Origin: Curtobacterium pusillum
Lineage (GTDB): Bacteria; Actinomycetota; Actinomycetes; Actinomycetales; Microbacteriaceae
Length of the DNA: 64,000 nt
Direction of reading: 5' to 3'
NCBI RefSeq assembly: GCF_013359865.1
Contig: NZ_JABMCE010000074.1
Span: forward strand, 62,001-126,000
Shown: positions 25,248 to 34,037 of the stretch, one piece after another
Layout of the letters: each line of letters starts with the position of its first letter
Position numbering within the stretch: position 1 is the first letter of the stretch
Notes under the pieces: model-generated
What the model saw: the letters and a program-made list of their open reading frames with translations, nothing else
The model's database searches: none
Told to the model about the DNA's origin: nothing
Position numbers and translations under genes: made by a program

Positions 25248-26426
25248 ATGCGACCCGATCCGGACCCCCGTCCGACCCTCCTCGTCGCCGCGTCGACCTT
25301 CCCGGCCGAGGCCGGCGACGGGACGCCCGGCTTCGTGCTCGACCTGGCGACCGCCCTCTCGGACGAGTACCGCGTCGTCGTGGTCGCGCCGATGACGAAG
25401 GGCGCCCGTGCGGAGCAGCGGATCGGCGACGTCGAGGTCCGGCGCTACGGGTACTTCCCGGCGCGCTGGCGCGACCTGGCCGACGGCGCGATCGTGGACA
25501 ACCTGCGGGCGAAGAAGTCCCGCTGGCTGCAGGTGCCGTTCTTCTTCGTCGCGATGGCCGCCGCACTCCGTCGTGAGCGGCGCCGCTCGCAGCCGGACGT
25601 CGCCCTGCTGCACTGGATCATCCCGCAGGGCGCCGTCGGCCGACTCGTGCTCGGCGACCTGCCGCGCGTGGTGACCACGCTGGGCGGCGACCTGTACGCG
25701 CTGCGCAACCCGCTCCTCCAGGCCGTGAAGCGATCCGTGATCCGCAGCGCCGCGTCGGTGACCTGCATGAGCACGGACATGGCGCGGGAACTCGGGAAGC
25801 TCGGTGCCCGCGACGAGCAGGTGCACGTCGTGCCGATGGGCGTCGACCTCGAGCCGATCACGCGGGCGGTCGCGCGCGAGACGCGCGTGCCCGGGCGGGT
25901 CCTGTTCGTCGGCCGTCTGGTCGAGAAGAAGGGCGCGATCGTCCTGCTCGACGCGCTGGACCGGATGGCCGAGCAGCCCGCCGAGGTCGCGGTGGTCGGC
26001 GACGGTCCGCTGCGCGCCCAGCTCGAGGCGCGCGCCGGCCGGGCGGTCGTCTTCCTCGGCGCCCGTGGCAAGGAGGACCTCGCGTCCGAGTACGCGAAGG
26101 CCCAGATCGCGCTCTACCCGTCCGTGCCGGCCGCGAACGGCGACCGTGACGGCCTGCCCGTCGCGCTGCTCGAGGCCATGTCCGCCGGCTGCGCGATCGT
26201 CGCGTCCGCGGTACCCGGCATCGTTGACGTCGTCGAGGACGGCGTCAACGGCCTGCTCGTCGAGCCGGGGGACGCCGTCGCCCTCGCGGCGGCGGTCGAC
26301 CGGCTGCTGGCCGATCCCGAGCTCGCCGAGCGGCTCGGTCGCGCAGCGGCGCAGACCGCGGCCGCGCACACCGTGGACGCCGTGGGCGACCGCTACCGGG
26401 AGCTGCTCGGCGCCGCGCGGTCCTGA
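25248..26426 (+). CDS. Glycosyltransferase family 4
   Basis: This 392-residue GT-B enzyme has VTTLGGDLYALRNP near 143, VPMGVDLEPI near 198, VLFVGRLVEKKGAIVLLDAL near 218 and the donor site LPVALLEAMSAGCAIVASAVPGIVD near 303 with an E-x7-type motif. It is similar to phosphatidylinositol- or polyprenol-linked sugar transferases; the exact substrate is unknown. The ATG at 25248 has an AAGGGAG ribosome site. Its last 34 bases overlap the convergent gene, including the stop codon. Confidence 0.85.
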   Translation: MRPDPDPRPTLLVAASTFPAEAGDGTPGFVLDLATALSDEYRVVVVAPMTKGARAEQRIGDVEVRRYGYFPARWRDLADGAIVDNLRAKKSRWLQVPFFFVAMAAALRRERRRSQPDVALLHWIIPQGAVGRLVLGDLPRVVTTLGGDLYALRNPLLQAVKRSVIRSAASVTCMSTDMARELGKLGARDEQVHVVPMGVDLEPITRAVARETRVPGRVLFVGRLVEKKGAIVLLDALDRMAEQPAEVAVVGDGPLRAQLEARAGRAVVFLGARGKEDLASEYAKAQIALYPSVPAANGDRDGLPVALLEAMSAGCAIVASAVPGIVDVVEDGVNGLLVEPGDAVALAAAVDRLLADPELAERLGRAAAQTAAAHTVDAVGDRYRELLGAARS

Positions 26427-27955
26427 TCGTCGGCGTCGGGCGCCGGGGCGAACCGCCGGCCGCGCGGTCGGCGTGCGTCGAGGAACGCGCCGATGACGCA
26501 CGCGACCGCCGCGACCACGGACACCGTGAAGGCCAGCCGGACCATCAGGGCCGCGTGCGGGACCATCCCACTGACGTGCAGGTCCACGAGCGTCCAGTAG
26601 GGGAACGCCGCGGCGACCACCCAGGCCGTCACGAGCAGGCCGGACAGCGGTCGCCAACCGGTCAGACCGGCGGCCATCACGATCGCGATGATCGGCAGGA
26701 CCGTCATCGAGTAGCGCGTGTTCGGTGATCCGCCGCCCGCCACGTAGTCGAGCTGCGTGATGACCAGCAGCGCGCTGACGGCGACGAACATGAGGACGAC
26801 GAGGAGCCCGGCGAGACGATCTCGTCGGCGCTCGGCCGCTGCGAGGCCGTGCGACCGCAGCGCGCGGCGGTCCGTGTCGGCGGCAACGGCCGACGGGCGA
26901 CCCGCACGGCGGACGGATCCGACGACGGCGACGGCGAGCCCGAGGACCAGGGGGACGAGCAGGATGAGCCAGGTCGGGAAGTTCATCGGGTCGATCGCAC
27001 CCCGGTAGATCCCGAAGAGTCCGCGCCAGACGCCGCCGTCCGCCGCGATCTCCCCGATCGGTCGGACGATCCGCCGGGCGTGTTCGATGCCCCACTCCGC
27101 CTGCCGACCGCTGAAGTTGCCCGTGATGGCCTTGTTCCGCACGTAGAACCAGCCGGCCGCGGCCGCGGCCGCGAGCACCGGCACCGCCGCGGCGACGATC
27201 CGTCCGACGAGTGCGGCACGGCCGCGCGCGGGGGCGCCGTCGCGCGCCAGCCGCACGTTGCGCGCGAGGAGCAGGGCGACCACGACCGCGACCGCCCACA
27301 GACCGAAGGAGAGTCGTGTCGTCATGCCGGCGGCGACCACCAGGGTCGCGGCGACGAGCAGGCGCCGGGTGATCCCGTCACGGAGCGCGGCACCGGCGAT
27401 GCCGCACGCGAGCACGACGAGGGGGTAGTAGAGCGCGTCGTTGTAGATCGACGATCCCTGCTGGATGACGATGCCGGCGAACGCCGTCACCACGGCGGTC
27501 GCGCCCGGGAGCCGACGGGCGCCGGGGAAGCACCGCGACGCCGCCCACGCCGAAGCGGGCACGGCGACGGCGATGAGGACCGCACTCGCCATCCGGCCGG
27601 CCATCACCGCGGTGAGGGTGTGCCCGCTGTCCCACAGCGGACCGACGATCGGCGCGAGCAGGACGTAGTAGAGCGGCGGGTGCTGCGCCACCCACTGCAC
27701 CGGGACCTGCACGCCCCACGGCACGCGGTAGGTCAGACCGTTCTCGAACACCGGCAGGTGGCCGTGCCACACGGTGACGACGTAGTCCAGGTGCGCGGGC
27801 TCGTCGGCGCTGCCCAGCGGCGGGTACGTGAAGGACCGTGCGACCGAGGCGGCGAGGATGAACAGGAGGGCTGCCCAGACGGTCAGGCTCGCCCACGGCG
27901 TGGCGGCGGACCATCCGGTCAGGCGGGTCCAGGTGCGGTGGATCGGGTTCGTCAT
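26393..27955 (-). CDS. DUF2142-like integral membrane protein (paralogue 2, divergent)
   Basis: This 520-residue protein has about 12 membrane helices. The first external loop has GSADEPAHLDYVVTVWHGHLP and VAQHPPLYYVLLAP, echoing ADE/DEPAH and QHPPT motifs of the two clearer DUF2142-like paralogues, and NDALYYPLV replaces the TNDAPV block. The pattern suggests a GT-C-like transferase using polyprenyl-phosphate sugar; this is inference. The ATG overlaps the stop of the upstream acyltransferase gene (ATGA). The 3' end runs 34 bases into the convergent GT4 gene. Confidence 0.7.
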   Translation of the reverse strand: MTNPIHRTWTRLTGWSAATPWASLTVWAALLFILAASVARSFTYPPLGSADEPAHLDYVVTVWHGHLPVFENGLTYRVPWGVQVPVQWVAQHPPLYYVLLAPIVGPLWDSGHTLTAVMAGRMASAVLIAVAVPASAWAASRCFPGARRLPGATAVVTAFAGIVIQQGSSIYNDALYYPLVVLACGIAGAALRDGITRRLLVAATLVVAAGMTTRLSFGLWAVAVVVALLLARNVRLARDGAPARGRAALVGRIVAAAVPVLAAAAAAGWFYVRNKAITGNFSGRQAEWGIEHARRIVRPIGEIAADGGVWRGLFGIYRGAIDPMNFPTWLILLVPLVLGLAVAVVGSVRRAGRPSAVAADTDRRALRSHGLAAAERRRDRLAGLLVVLMFVAVSALLVITQLDYVAGGGSPNTRYSMTVLPIIAIVMAAGLTGWRPLSGLLVTAWVVAAAFPYWTLVDLHVSGMVPHAALMVRLAFTVSVVAAVACVIGAFLDARRPRGRRFAPAPDADDQDRAAPSSSR

Positions 27956-30066
27956 ACGGTCTTCCGGTCGAAGGACGCGAGTCTCGCGCGCAGCTGCTGG
28001 TCGAGGTAGGGCTCGAGCGTCTTCGCCCACGTCCCGGTGATGTGACTGGTGTCGCGGTACACGAGTACGCCACCGATCACGGCGGGACAGGTCGTGTTCG
28101 TGCAGTAGTACGGCGTGAGGTCGACGAGGGCGCTCCGGCCGCCGGCTGCGTTGAACGCCTCGACCGCCTCGGCGGAGGAGTCGGTCTGTCCGAGCGCCGC
28201 GGCGCGTGGCTGGTCGCACGAGGAGTCGGTGGGTCCGGACATCCGGCTGACGCATGCCACGACGTCGCGACGCGGGACCGGGTTGTCCCGGATCGCGATG
28301 ACCGGGAGCCGGTCCCCGGCGGCCTGCTGCCAGGCGTCCACGAGGCCGGCCCGTGTCGCGGCGTCACGTGCGGGTCCCTCCGGCGCCGTGACGGGCATCT
28401 GCGTGGTGGAGTGGGCGACCACGAGCGCGTCGGCCTCGTCGCGGTGCCGTTCGACGTACTGGATGGCCAGTTGCTTCCAGCGGTTGCACGTGGCGAGGGA
28501 CGAATCGTTGAGGGCGTCCTGCTGGGCGGTGGTGAGGTAGCAGCCACCGGTGCCGGCGAGGTCGATCCGCCAGCCGTTCTTCCGGCCGATGTCGTCGTAC
28601 GCGGCGAGGAGCGTGTTGCTGTGCGAGTCGCCGATCACGATGAGGCGCTTCGAGTACCCGGACTCCTCGCCGAGCACGCACGTCTGGAACTTCCCGCTCC
28701 AGCAGGCTGGCCGGTTCGGGTCGTCCTGCTTGGCGGCCGAGGGGGCCGGCACCCGCACGTCGGCGAGTCGCTCGTCCACGCACGGCTTCGGGGCGCTGAT
28801 CTCCGCGGCGGCCCCGAAGCAGGGGGCGTTGCCCTGCGAGAGCTGCTTCGTGAAGGTCGCCGCCTGCACCTCCTGGACGTGCACCGCCGTGAGCGTCGAC
28901 GCTCCCAGGGCCGCGACGAGGACCGTGCAGACGGCACCGAGCACGGCGACGCGGCGTGGGCGGAGCGTGCGGACCCACCCCGAGAACCGGAGCGGCTCCT
29001 CGAACCACACCGTCGTGACGGCGGCGAGCACGAGTGACACCACGAGGACGGCGAGCTTGCTCTTCCAGCCGAGCGGGTGCCCGAGCGCGATCGGCACGAT
29101 CACGACGAGCGGCCAGTGCCACAGGTACAGCGAGTACGAGATCCGGCCGACGAACGCGACGGGGCGGATCGATCCGAGGAGCTCGAACACCGTCCCGGCG
29201 CCGAACATGACGACGAGGGTCGCCCCGACGACGGGGAGCGCTGCGGCGATCCCCGGGAACGGCGTGGCCGGGGTGATCACCACGAGCGACGCGATGAGTG
29301 CGATCGCGCCGACGACGGCGGCACCTGACCGGAACCGGCGTGCGACCGCGGTGCGTGCCGCGGGCAGCCGGACCGTCGCCGCGAGCCCACCGAGGGCGAA
29401 CTCCCACGCGCGGGTGGCGGTGGAGAAGTACGCGACACCCGGGTTCGTGCTCGTCTGCACGATGCACCACACGAGCGACAGCACGACGACCGCGCCGAGC
29501 AGGATCCGCGCGGTGGTGACGGGGGAGACGCGCTTGCGGACGGCCAGGGCCAGCAGCAGGAGCAGGAGGGGCAGCGCGATGTAGAACTGCTCCTCGACGG
29601 ACAGCGACCAGAAGTGCTGGAACGGCGAGGCCTCGTTGTCGGCGTCGAGGTAGTCGACGGCGCTGGCCGCGAGCTCCCAGTTCTGGGCGTACACGGTCGA
29701 GGCGATCAGTTCGCGCCCGTACTGGGTCCACAGGGCGCTCGGGACGACGAGGAGCACCGCGGCACCGGTGGCGAGGATGGTGAGGAACGCGCCGGGCAGG
29801 AGGCGCTTCGCCCGTCGGGACCAGAACTGCGCGAGGCGGATCCGGCCGCTGGACAGCTGCTCGCGGAGCAGGTGCCCGGTGATGAGGTACCCGGAGATGA
29901 CGAAGAACACGTCGACGCCGACGAACCCGCCGTGCAGGCGGTTCGGCCAGAGGTGGTAGACCACGACGGACAGCACGGCGAACGCGCGGAGTCCCTGGAT
30001 GTCCCAGCGAGTGGTGTCCCTCGCGCGGTGTGCGGGACTCCGAGTTCCCCCTTGCGTAGTGCTCAC
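27952..30066 (-). CDS. Acyltransferase-SGNH fusion (OatA/OafA type), copy 1
   Basis: This 704-residue membrane O-acyltransferase starts with RWDIQGLRAFAVLSVVVYHL (catalytic-type His), VDVFFVISGYLITG and FQHFWSLSVEEQFYIALP, typical of acyltransferase family 3. About ten helices fill residues 25-390. The C-terminal extracytoplasmic SGNH domain has LIVIGDSHSNTL (catalytic Ser) and YRDTSHIT (the Asp/His pair). Such fusions move acetyl groups from inside the cell to extracellular glycans or peptidoglycan. The GTG at 30066 follows TAGGAT by seven bases. A close paralogue lies at 59628-61760. The target is unknown but the locus makes a surface glycan. Confidence 0.88.
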   Translation of the reverse strand: MSTTQGGTRSPAHRARDTTRWDIQGLRAFAVLSVVVYHLWPNRLHGGFVGVDVFFVISGYLITGHLLREQLSSGRIRLAQFWSRRAKRLLPGAFLTILATGAAVLLVVPSALWTQYGRELIASTVYAQNWELAASAVDYLDADNEASPFQHFWSLSVEEQFYIALPLLLLLLALAVRKRVSPVTTARILLGAVVVLSLVWCIVQTSTNPGVAYFSTATRAWEFALGGLAATVRLPAARTAVARRFRSGAAVVGAIALIASLVVITPATPFPGIAAALPVVGATLVVMFGAGTVFELLGSIRPVAFVGRISYSLYLWHWPLVVIVPIALGHPLGWKSKLAVLVVSLVLAAVTTVWFEEPLRFSGWVRTLRPRRVAVLGAVCTVLVAALGASTLTAVHVQEVQAATFTKQLSQGNAPCFGAAAEISAPKPCVDERLADVRVPAPSAAKQDDPNRPACWSGKFQTCVLGEESGYSKRLIVIGDSHSNTLLAAYDDIGRKNGWRIDLAGTGGCYLTTAQQDALNDSSLATCNRWKQLAIQYVERHRDEADALVVAHSTTQMPVTAPEGPARDAATRAGLVDAWQQAAGDRLPVIAIRDNPVPRRDVVACVSRMSGPTDSSCDQPRAAALGQTDSSAEAVEAFNAAGGRSALVDLTPYYCTNTTCPAVIGGVLVYRDTSHITGTWAKTLEPYLDQQLRARLASFDRKTV

Positions 30067-30073
30067 TGGCAGA

Positions 30074-30079
30074 ATCCTA
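30074..30079 (-). promoter_or_regulatory. -10 box (TAGGAT) for acyltransferase copy 1
   Basis: On the minus strand TAGGAT is seven bases before the GTG at 30066, in the 65-bp gap after the next upstream gene. No ribosome-binding site is visible, so a leaderless start is likely. Confidence 0.5.
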
Positions 30080-30131
30080 CGAGTACACGCGCGATCCCCT
30101 GAAGTCCGACGCGCCCGGGGTCGAGCCTTCG

Positions 30132-31235
30132 TCAGACCGGGGTGCCGACCCGCTGCGTCGAGATGCGCTTCGCGATCGCCTTGGCCAGCCGGTGCGCGGG
30201 CAGTTCCACGAAGCGGGCGAACAGGAACGCCATCCCGATCGCGAGCGGGATCGTGACCACGACGGTCAACCACGGGGACCACGTCACCGGCAGCAGGTTC
30301 GCGAGCGAGACCGCGATCGGCTCGTGCGTCAGGTAGAGACTGAAGGAGATGCGTCCGAGGGTCCGCGGCACCGGGCCGAGCAGGAACCGCTCGGCCGGCA
30401 TCCACTTGCCCGCGAGCAGCACGACGGTGAACGACGATGCGAGCACCACGACCTGGACGACCACCGGGTGCGAGAACGGCGGGGGGAACCACGCTGGGCT
30501 CGAGATGCCGAGCAGGCTCGCCACGAGGAGCCCCCAGCCGAGGCCGCGCGGTACCTCGCGGATCCGTTCCCAGCCAGCTGCGAGCGCGGATCCGATGAGG
30601 AACATCGGCAGGTAGATGAGCCACGGCACGTGGAGGTACTCGCCGAGGGCGGAGACGAGCACCCCGACGATCGCCGTCACCCACCAGCGCTGCACCGTGA
30701 CGGCTGCCACCGACACGAAGAGCGGCACGATCACGGAGAACACGACCTCCCACGTGAGCGACCACAGCGGGCTGTTCAGGAGGGTCGGGGAGATGAGCGT
30801 GAAGTCGTCGAAGAGCTCGCGGAGACCGAGTGTCTGGTCGTGGGCGTTGACCCACAGCGACTGGTGCGGATCGGTGGTCCGCGGGACGAGGACGTACAGC
30901 GCCAGGGCGACGAGCAGCGATGCCGTCACCGGGAGGTAGAGGCGCACGGCACGGCTCGGGAAGTACGCGATCCAGTCCTGCGTGCGCCGGAGCGACGGCA
31001 GCGTGAGGACGAAGCCGCTCAGCACGAAGAACACGAACACCGCTTCGCGGCCCGCCCAGATCACGTGCAGCGGCGAGTTCGTCAGCCAGAGCAGCGAATC
31101 GGGGACGGCAAGTCCGTAGTTCGACTTCGACAGGGGCGGGACGGTGAGGAAGGCGTGGTGGACGAGGACGACCGCCGCTGCGATCCCACGGAGACCGTCG
31201 AGCGAGCCGATCCGACCCGCAGGGCGATCGCGCAT
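30132..31235 (-). CDS. Acyltransferase family 3 membrane protein
   Basis: This 367-residue membrane protein has the AT3 signatures IGSLDGLRGIAAAVVLVHHAF (two adjacent His), VFVFFVLSGFVLTLP and LGRISFSLYLTHEP, and about ten helices. Unlike the other two acyltransferases in the window it has no SGNH domain, so it would need a partner or directly acylates a lipid-linked sugar. TACGAT lies exactly six bases before its ATG. It ends 65 bp before copy 1 of the acyltransferase-SGNH fusion, which suggests the two may cooperate. Confidence 0.87.
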   Translation of the reverse strand: MRDRPAGRIGSLDGLRGIAAAVVLVHHAFLTVPPLSKSNYGLAVPDSLLWLTNSPLHVIWAGREAVFVFFVLSGFVLTLPSLRRTQDWIAYFPSRAVRLYLPVTASLLVALALYVLVPRTTDPHQSLWVNAHDQTLGLRELFDDFTLISPTLLNSPLWSLTWEVVFSVIVPLFVSVAAVTVQRWWVTAIVGVLVSALGEYLHVPWLIYLPMFLIGSALAAGWERIREVPRGLGWGLLVASLLGISSPAWFPPPFSHPVVVQVVVLASSFTVVLLAGKWMPAERFLLGPVPRTLGRISFSLYLTHEPIAVSLANLLPVTWSPWLTVVVTIPLAIGMAFLFARFVELPAHRLAKAIAKRISTQRVGTPV

Positions 31236-31241
31236 GGGAGC

Positions 31242-31247
31242 ATCGTA
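31242..31247 (-). promoter_or_regulatory. -10 box (TACGAT) for the acyltransferase at 30132-31235
   Basis: TACGAT on the minus strand is followed by six bases and ATG. It fits the common leaderless pattern and lies in the 20-bp gap after the upstream epimerase gene. Confidence 0.5.
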
Positions 31248-31255
31248 CCGAACCG

Positions 31256-32188
31256 TCAGGCGCGGGCGGTGCGGAGCGCCTCCACGGTGTTCCGCACACC
31301 CTGCCCGAAGTCGGTGTGGTCGCGGGCGTCGACGCCGGGGAGCACGTGTGAGGCGAACCGGAGGTCGAGCCCCTGGAAGGTCGCCGACGGGTCGACGCCG
31401 TCGCGGACGTCGAGGCGTTCCCCGAACGCGTGCTCGACCGCGGTGACGACCTCGGAGATCGTCGCGCTCCGACCGGAGGCGAAGATCTTCGTGACGACGG
31501 TGCCCGGAACGGCCTGGTCGACGACGTCGAGGGCGTCGAGCACCATCGCCGACGCATCGTCGATGTACAGGTAGTCGCGGGTGGTCTCGGTCGGCACGTA
31601 GATCGAGGACGGACGACCCTCGAGGTGCGCCAGCGCCAGCTGCGACACCAGCCCCTGCGCCTTGCCGAGGTTCGCTCCCGGGCCGTAGAGATTGGAGAAC
31701 CGCCCGACGAGCAGCCGGGCGCCGGTCGCCGTGGACCAGGCGCGGAACCGCTCCTCGGCCTGGAGCTTCGCCCGGCCGTAGGGCGCGAGGGGCGCCGGCT
31801 CGGTGTCCTCGGAGAACGGTGCGCCGGAGCAGCCCGCGTAGACCGCACCCGCGGAGGAGGCGAAGAACAGCGTGCCGGGAGCGGCCGCGTCCTCCGCGGT
31901 GGCCTCGAGCACGCGCGCGATCAGCCGCTGCTCGGCATCGAACACCTCGGAGCCCGTCGCCACGACGCCGGTCCCGGCGCACCAGACGATCCGCCACGGG
32001 GCGTCCGGCGTCCGGACCTCGCGGATCGCCGAGACCAGGCCGTCGACCGCCGCGTCCTCGTCGTCCCACGGCACCCGGGCCACGTGCACGTCGGAGCGCT
32101 GTCCGGCCGCACGGCGCACCGCGCCGCCCAGGAAGCCGCCGGCGCCGACGACGAGCGTGGCCGGGCCGGACGTACCGGTCGCGGTCAC
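31256..32188 (-). CDS. NAD-dependent epimerase/dehydratase family protein
   Basis: This 310-residue short-chain-dehydrogenase-like protein has ATLVVGAGGFLGGAVRRAA at its start, LFFASSAGAVYAG near 103, PYGRAKLQAEERF near 131 (Tyr-x3-Lys as YGRAK) and a C-terminal substrate domain with YLYIDDASAMVLDAL. It is an extended SDR acting on a nucleotide sugar, but which one cannot be told. The GTG at 32188 overlaps the stop of rfbD as GTGA, so it is coupled to the dTDP-rhamnose genes and could make a related deoxysugar (for example a dTDP-sugar reductase or epimerase). Confidence 0.8.
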   Translation of the reverse strand: MTATGTSGPATLVVGAGGFLGGAVRRAAGQRSDVHVARVPWDDEDAAVDGLVSAIREVRTPDAPWRIVWCAGTGVVATGSEVFDAEQRLIARVLEATAEDAAAPGTLFFASSAGAVYAGCSGAPFSEDTEPAPLAPYGRAKLQAEERFRAWSTATGARLLVGRFSNLYGPGANLGKAQGLVSQLALAHLEGRPSSIYVPTETTRDYLYIDDASAMVLDALDVVDQAVPGTVVTKIFASGRSATISEVVTAVEHAFGERLDVRDGVDPSATFQGLDLRFASHVLPGVDARDHTDFGQGVRNTVEALRTARA

Positions 32189-33036
32189 GCTGCGAAGATC
32201 CCGGCGGCCGTCGCCGCGTGCAGTGCCTCGCGCCAGTCGCGCATCGGCGCGAGGCCGGCCCGGGACCACCCGTCGTGGCCGAGCACGCTGTACGCCGGGC
32301 GCGGAGCCGGGCGCACGAACGATGCGCTGTCGGTCGGCAGGACCCGCTCCGGGTCGAGGCCGTTCTCCGTGAAGATCGCCTTCGTGAAGTCGTACCAGGA
32401 GCCCTGGCCCGAGTTCGTCCCGTGGTAGATCCCGGCGGGGGCGTCCGCGTCGACGAGCTCGACGATCCGCGCGGCGAGGTCGCTCGTCCACGTCGGCTGC
32501 CCGACCTGGTCCGTGACGACCTTCACCGTGTCGTGGGAAGCGGCCAGCCGGAGCATCGTCGCGGCGAAGTTCGGCCCGTACGCGCCGTAGATCCAGGCGG
32601 TCCGCACGATGTAGGACGAGTCCGGGGCGATGCGTCGGACCGCTTCCTCACCGGCCGCCTTCGTCCGTCCGTAGGCGTTGAGCGGGTCGGTGGGGGCGTC
32701 CTCGGCGTAGGGCGCCGTGCCGTTGCCGTCGAAGACGTAGTCCGTCGAGATCGTGACGAGCTTCGCGCCGTGCCGCACGGCGGCCTCGGCGAGGAGCCGC
32801 GGGCCGGTCGCGTTCACGGCGGCCGCCTCGGACTCGTGCGTCTCGGCGTCGTCGACCTTCGTGTACGCGGCGGAGTTGATCACCACGTCGTGTCCGGCGA
32901 CGGCGGCGTCCACCGCGTCCGGGTCGGTGATGTCGAGATCGGCGCGGCCGAGAGCGGTGACGTCACGGCCCTGCAGGGCGAGCTGCAGGTCGCGACCGAG
33001 CATGCCGGCGGCGCCGGTGATGAGGGTGCGGGTCAT
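32185..33036 (-). CDS. rfbD: dTDP-4-dehydrorhamnose reductase
   Basis: This 283-residue enzyme reduces dTDP-4-keto-L-rhamnose to dTDP-L-rhamnose, the last step of the pathway. It has LITGAAGMLGRDLQLAL at the start, INSAAYTKVDDAE near 58, TISTDYVFDGNG near 97, the catalytic NAYGRTKAAGEE near 121 (Tyr-x3-Lys) and VVTDQVGQPTWTSDLA near 168. It begins 14 bases after the rfbB stop and overlaps the next gene by 4 bp, forming a chain rfbB-rfbD-epimerase. Confidence 0.93.
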   Translation of the reverse strand: MTRTLITGAAGMLGRDLQLALQGRDVTALGRADLDITDPDAVDAAVAGHDVVINSAAYTKVDDAETHESEAAAVNATGPRLLAEAAVRHGAKLVTISTDYVFDGNGTAPYAEDAPTDPLNAYGRTKAAGEEAVRRIAPDSSYIVRTAWIYGAYGPNFAATMLRLAASHDTVKVVTDQVGQPTWTSDLAARIVELVDADAPAGIYHGTNSGQGSWYDFTKAIFTENGLDPERVLPTDSASFVRPAPRPAYSVLGHDGWSRAGLAPMRDWREALHAATAAGIFAA

Positions 33037-33050
33037 CGTCGCGTCCGGGC

Positions 33051-34037
33051 TCAGGAGAGCGCCGCGCGCTCCTTGAGCGGCTCCCACCAGGCGCGGTTGT
33101 CCCGGTACCACTGCACGACGTCGGCGAGGCCCTGTTCGAAGGGCACGAGGGGCTCGTAGCCGAGCTCGGCCTGGATCTTCGAGATGTCCACCGAGTAGCG
33201 GAGGTCGTGTCCGAGGCGGTCGGCGACCCGGTCGACGTACGACCAGTCCTTGCCGGTCGCGTCGAGGAGCAGCTGGGTGAGCTCCTTGTTGGTCAGTTCG
33301 GTGCCGCCGCCGATGTTGTAGATCTCGCCCGCGCGGCCCTTGGTGAGGACGAGCGCGATGCCGCGCGTGTGGTCGTCGACGTGCAGCCAGTCCCGGACGT
33401 TGTTGCCCTCGCCGTACAGCGGGACGTGCTTGTCGTCGATGAGGTTCGTGACGAACAGGGGGATGACCTTCTCGGGGAAGTGGTACGGCCCGTAGTTGTT
33501 CGAGCAGCGCGTGATCGAGAGGTTCAGCCCGTGCGTGCGGTGGTAGCTGCGTGCGAGCAGGTCGCTGCCGGCCTTCGACGCGGAGTACGGCGAGTTCGGC
33601 TCGAGCGGGCGGTCCTCGGCCCAGGAGCCCTCGCTGATGGAGCCGTAGACCTCGTCCGTGGAGACGTGCACGAAGCGCTCGGTGCCGTGCCGGAGCGCCG
33701 CGTCGAGCAGGCGCTGGGTGCCGACGACGTTCGTCTCGACGAAGATGCCGGAGTCGCGGACCGAGCGGTCGACGTGGGACTCGGCGGCGAAGTGCACGAT
33801 CGCGTCGATGCCGGGGATGACCTCGTCGAGCTTGGCGGCGTCGGTGATGTCGCCCTGCACGAAGGTGTAGCGGGGGGAGTCCGCGACCGGCGCGAGGTTC
33901 TCGAGGTTGCCCGAGTAGGTCAGCGCGTCGTAGACGACGACGTCCGCGCCCTCGAGGCCGGGGTAGGCGTCCTGCAGGGTGCGACGGACGAAGTTCGAGC
34001 CGATGAAGCCGGCTCCGCCGGTGACGAGGATCTTCAC
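33051..34037 (-). CDS. rfbB: dTDP-glucose 4,6-dehydratase
   Basis: This 328-residue SDR converts dTDP-glucose to dTDP-4-keto-6-deoxyglucose. It has KILVTGGAGFIGSNFVRR, the catalytic FVHVSTDEVYGSI near 123, SPYSASKAGSDLLARSYHRT near 151 (Tyr-x3-Lys), ITRCSNNYGPYHFPEKVIPL near 177 and NVRDWLHVDDHTRGI near 222. All residues typical of RfbB (Thr-Asp-Glu plus Tyr/Lys) are present. The GTG at 34037 overlaps the stop of the upstream DUF2142-like gene as GTGA. Confidence 0.95.
   Translation of the reverse strand: MKILVTGGAGFIGSNFVRRTLQDAYPGLEGADVVVYDALTYSGNLENLAPVADSPRYTFVQGDITDAAKLDEVIPGIDAIVHFAAESHVDRSVRDSGIFVETNVVGTQRLLDAALRHGTERFVHVSTDEVYGSISEGSWAEDRPLEPNSPYSASKAGSDLLARSYHRTHGLNLSITRCSNNYGPYHFPEKVIPLFVTNLIDDKHVPLYGEGNNVRDWLHVDDHTRGIALVLTKGRAGEIYNIGGGTELTNKELTQLLLDATGKDWSYVDRVADRLGHDLRYSVDISKIQAELGYEPLVPFEQGLADVVQWYRDNRAWWEPLKERAALS

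Noticed and set aside
27952-31848. An open frame of 1298 codons on the - strand as one giant protein
   Set aside because: The acyltransferase-SGNH protein starts at 30066 behind a -10 box; the upstream part is out-of-frame shadow of the next acyltransferase and epimerase genes.
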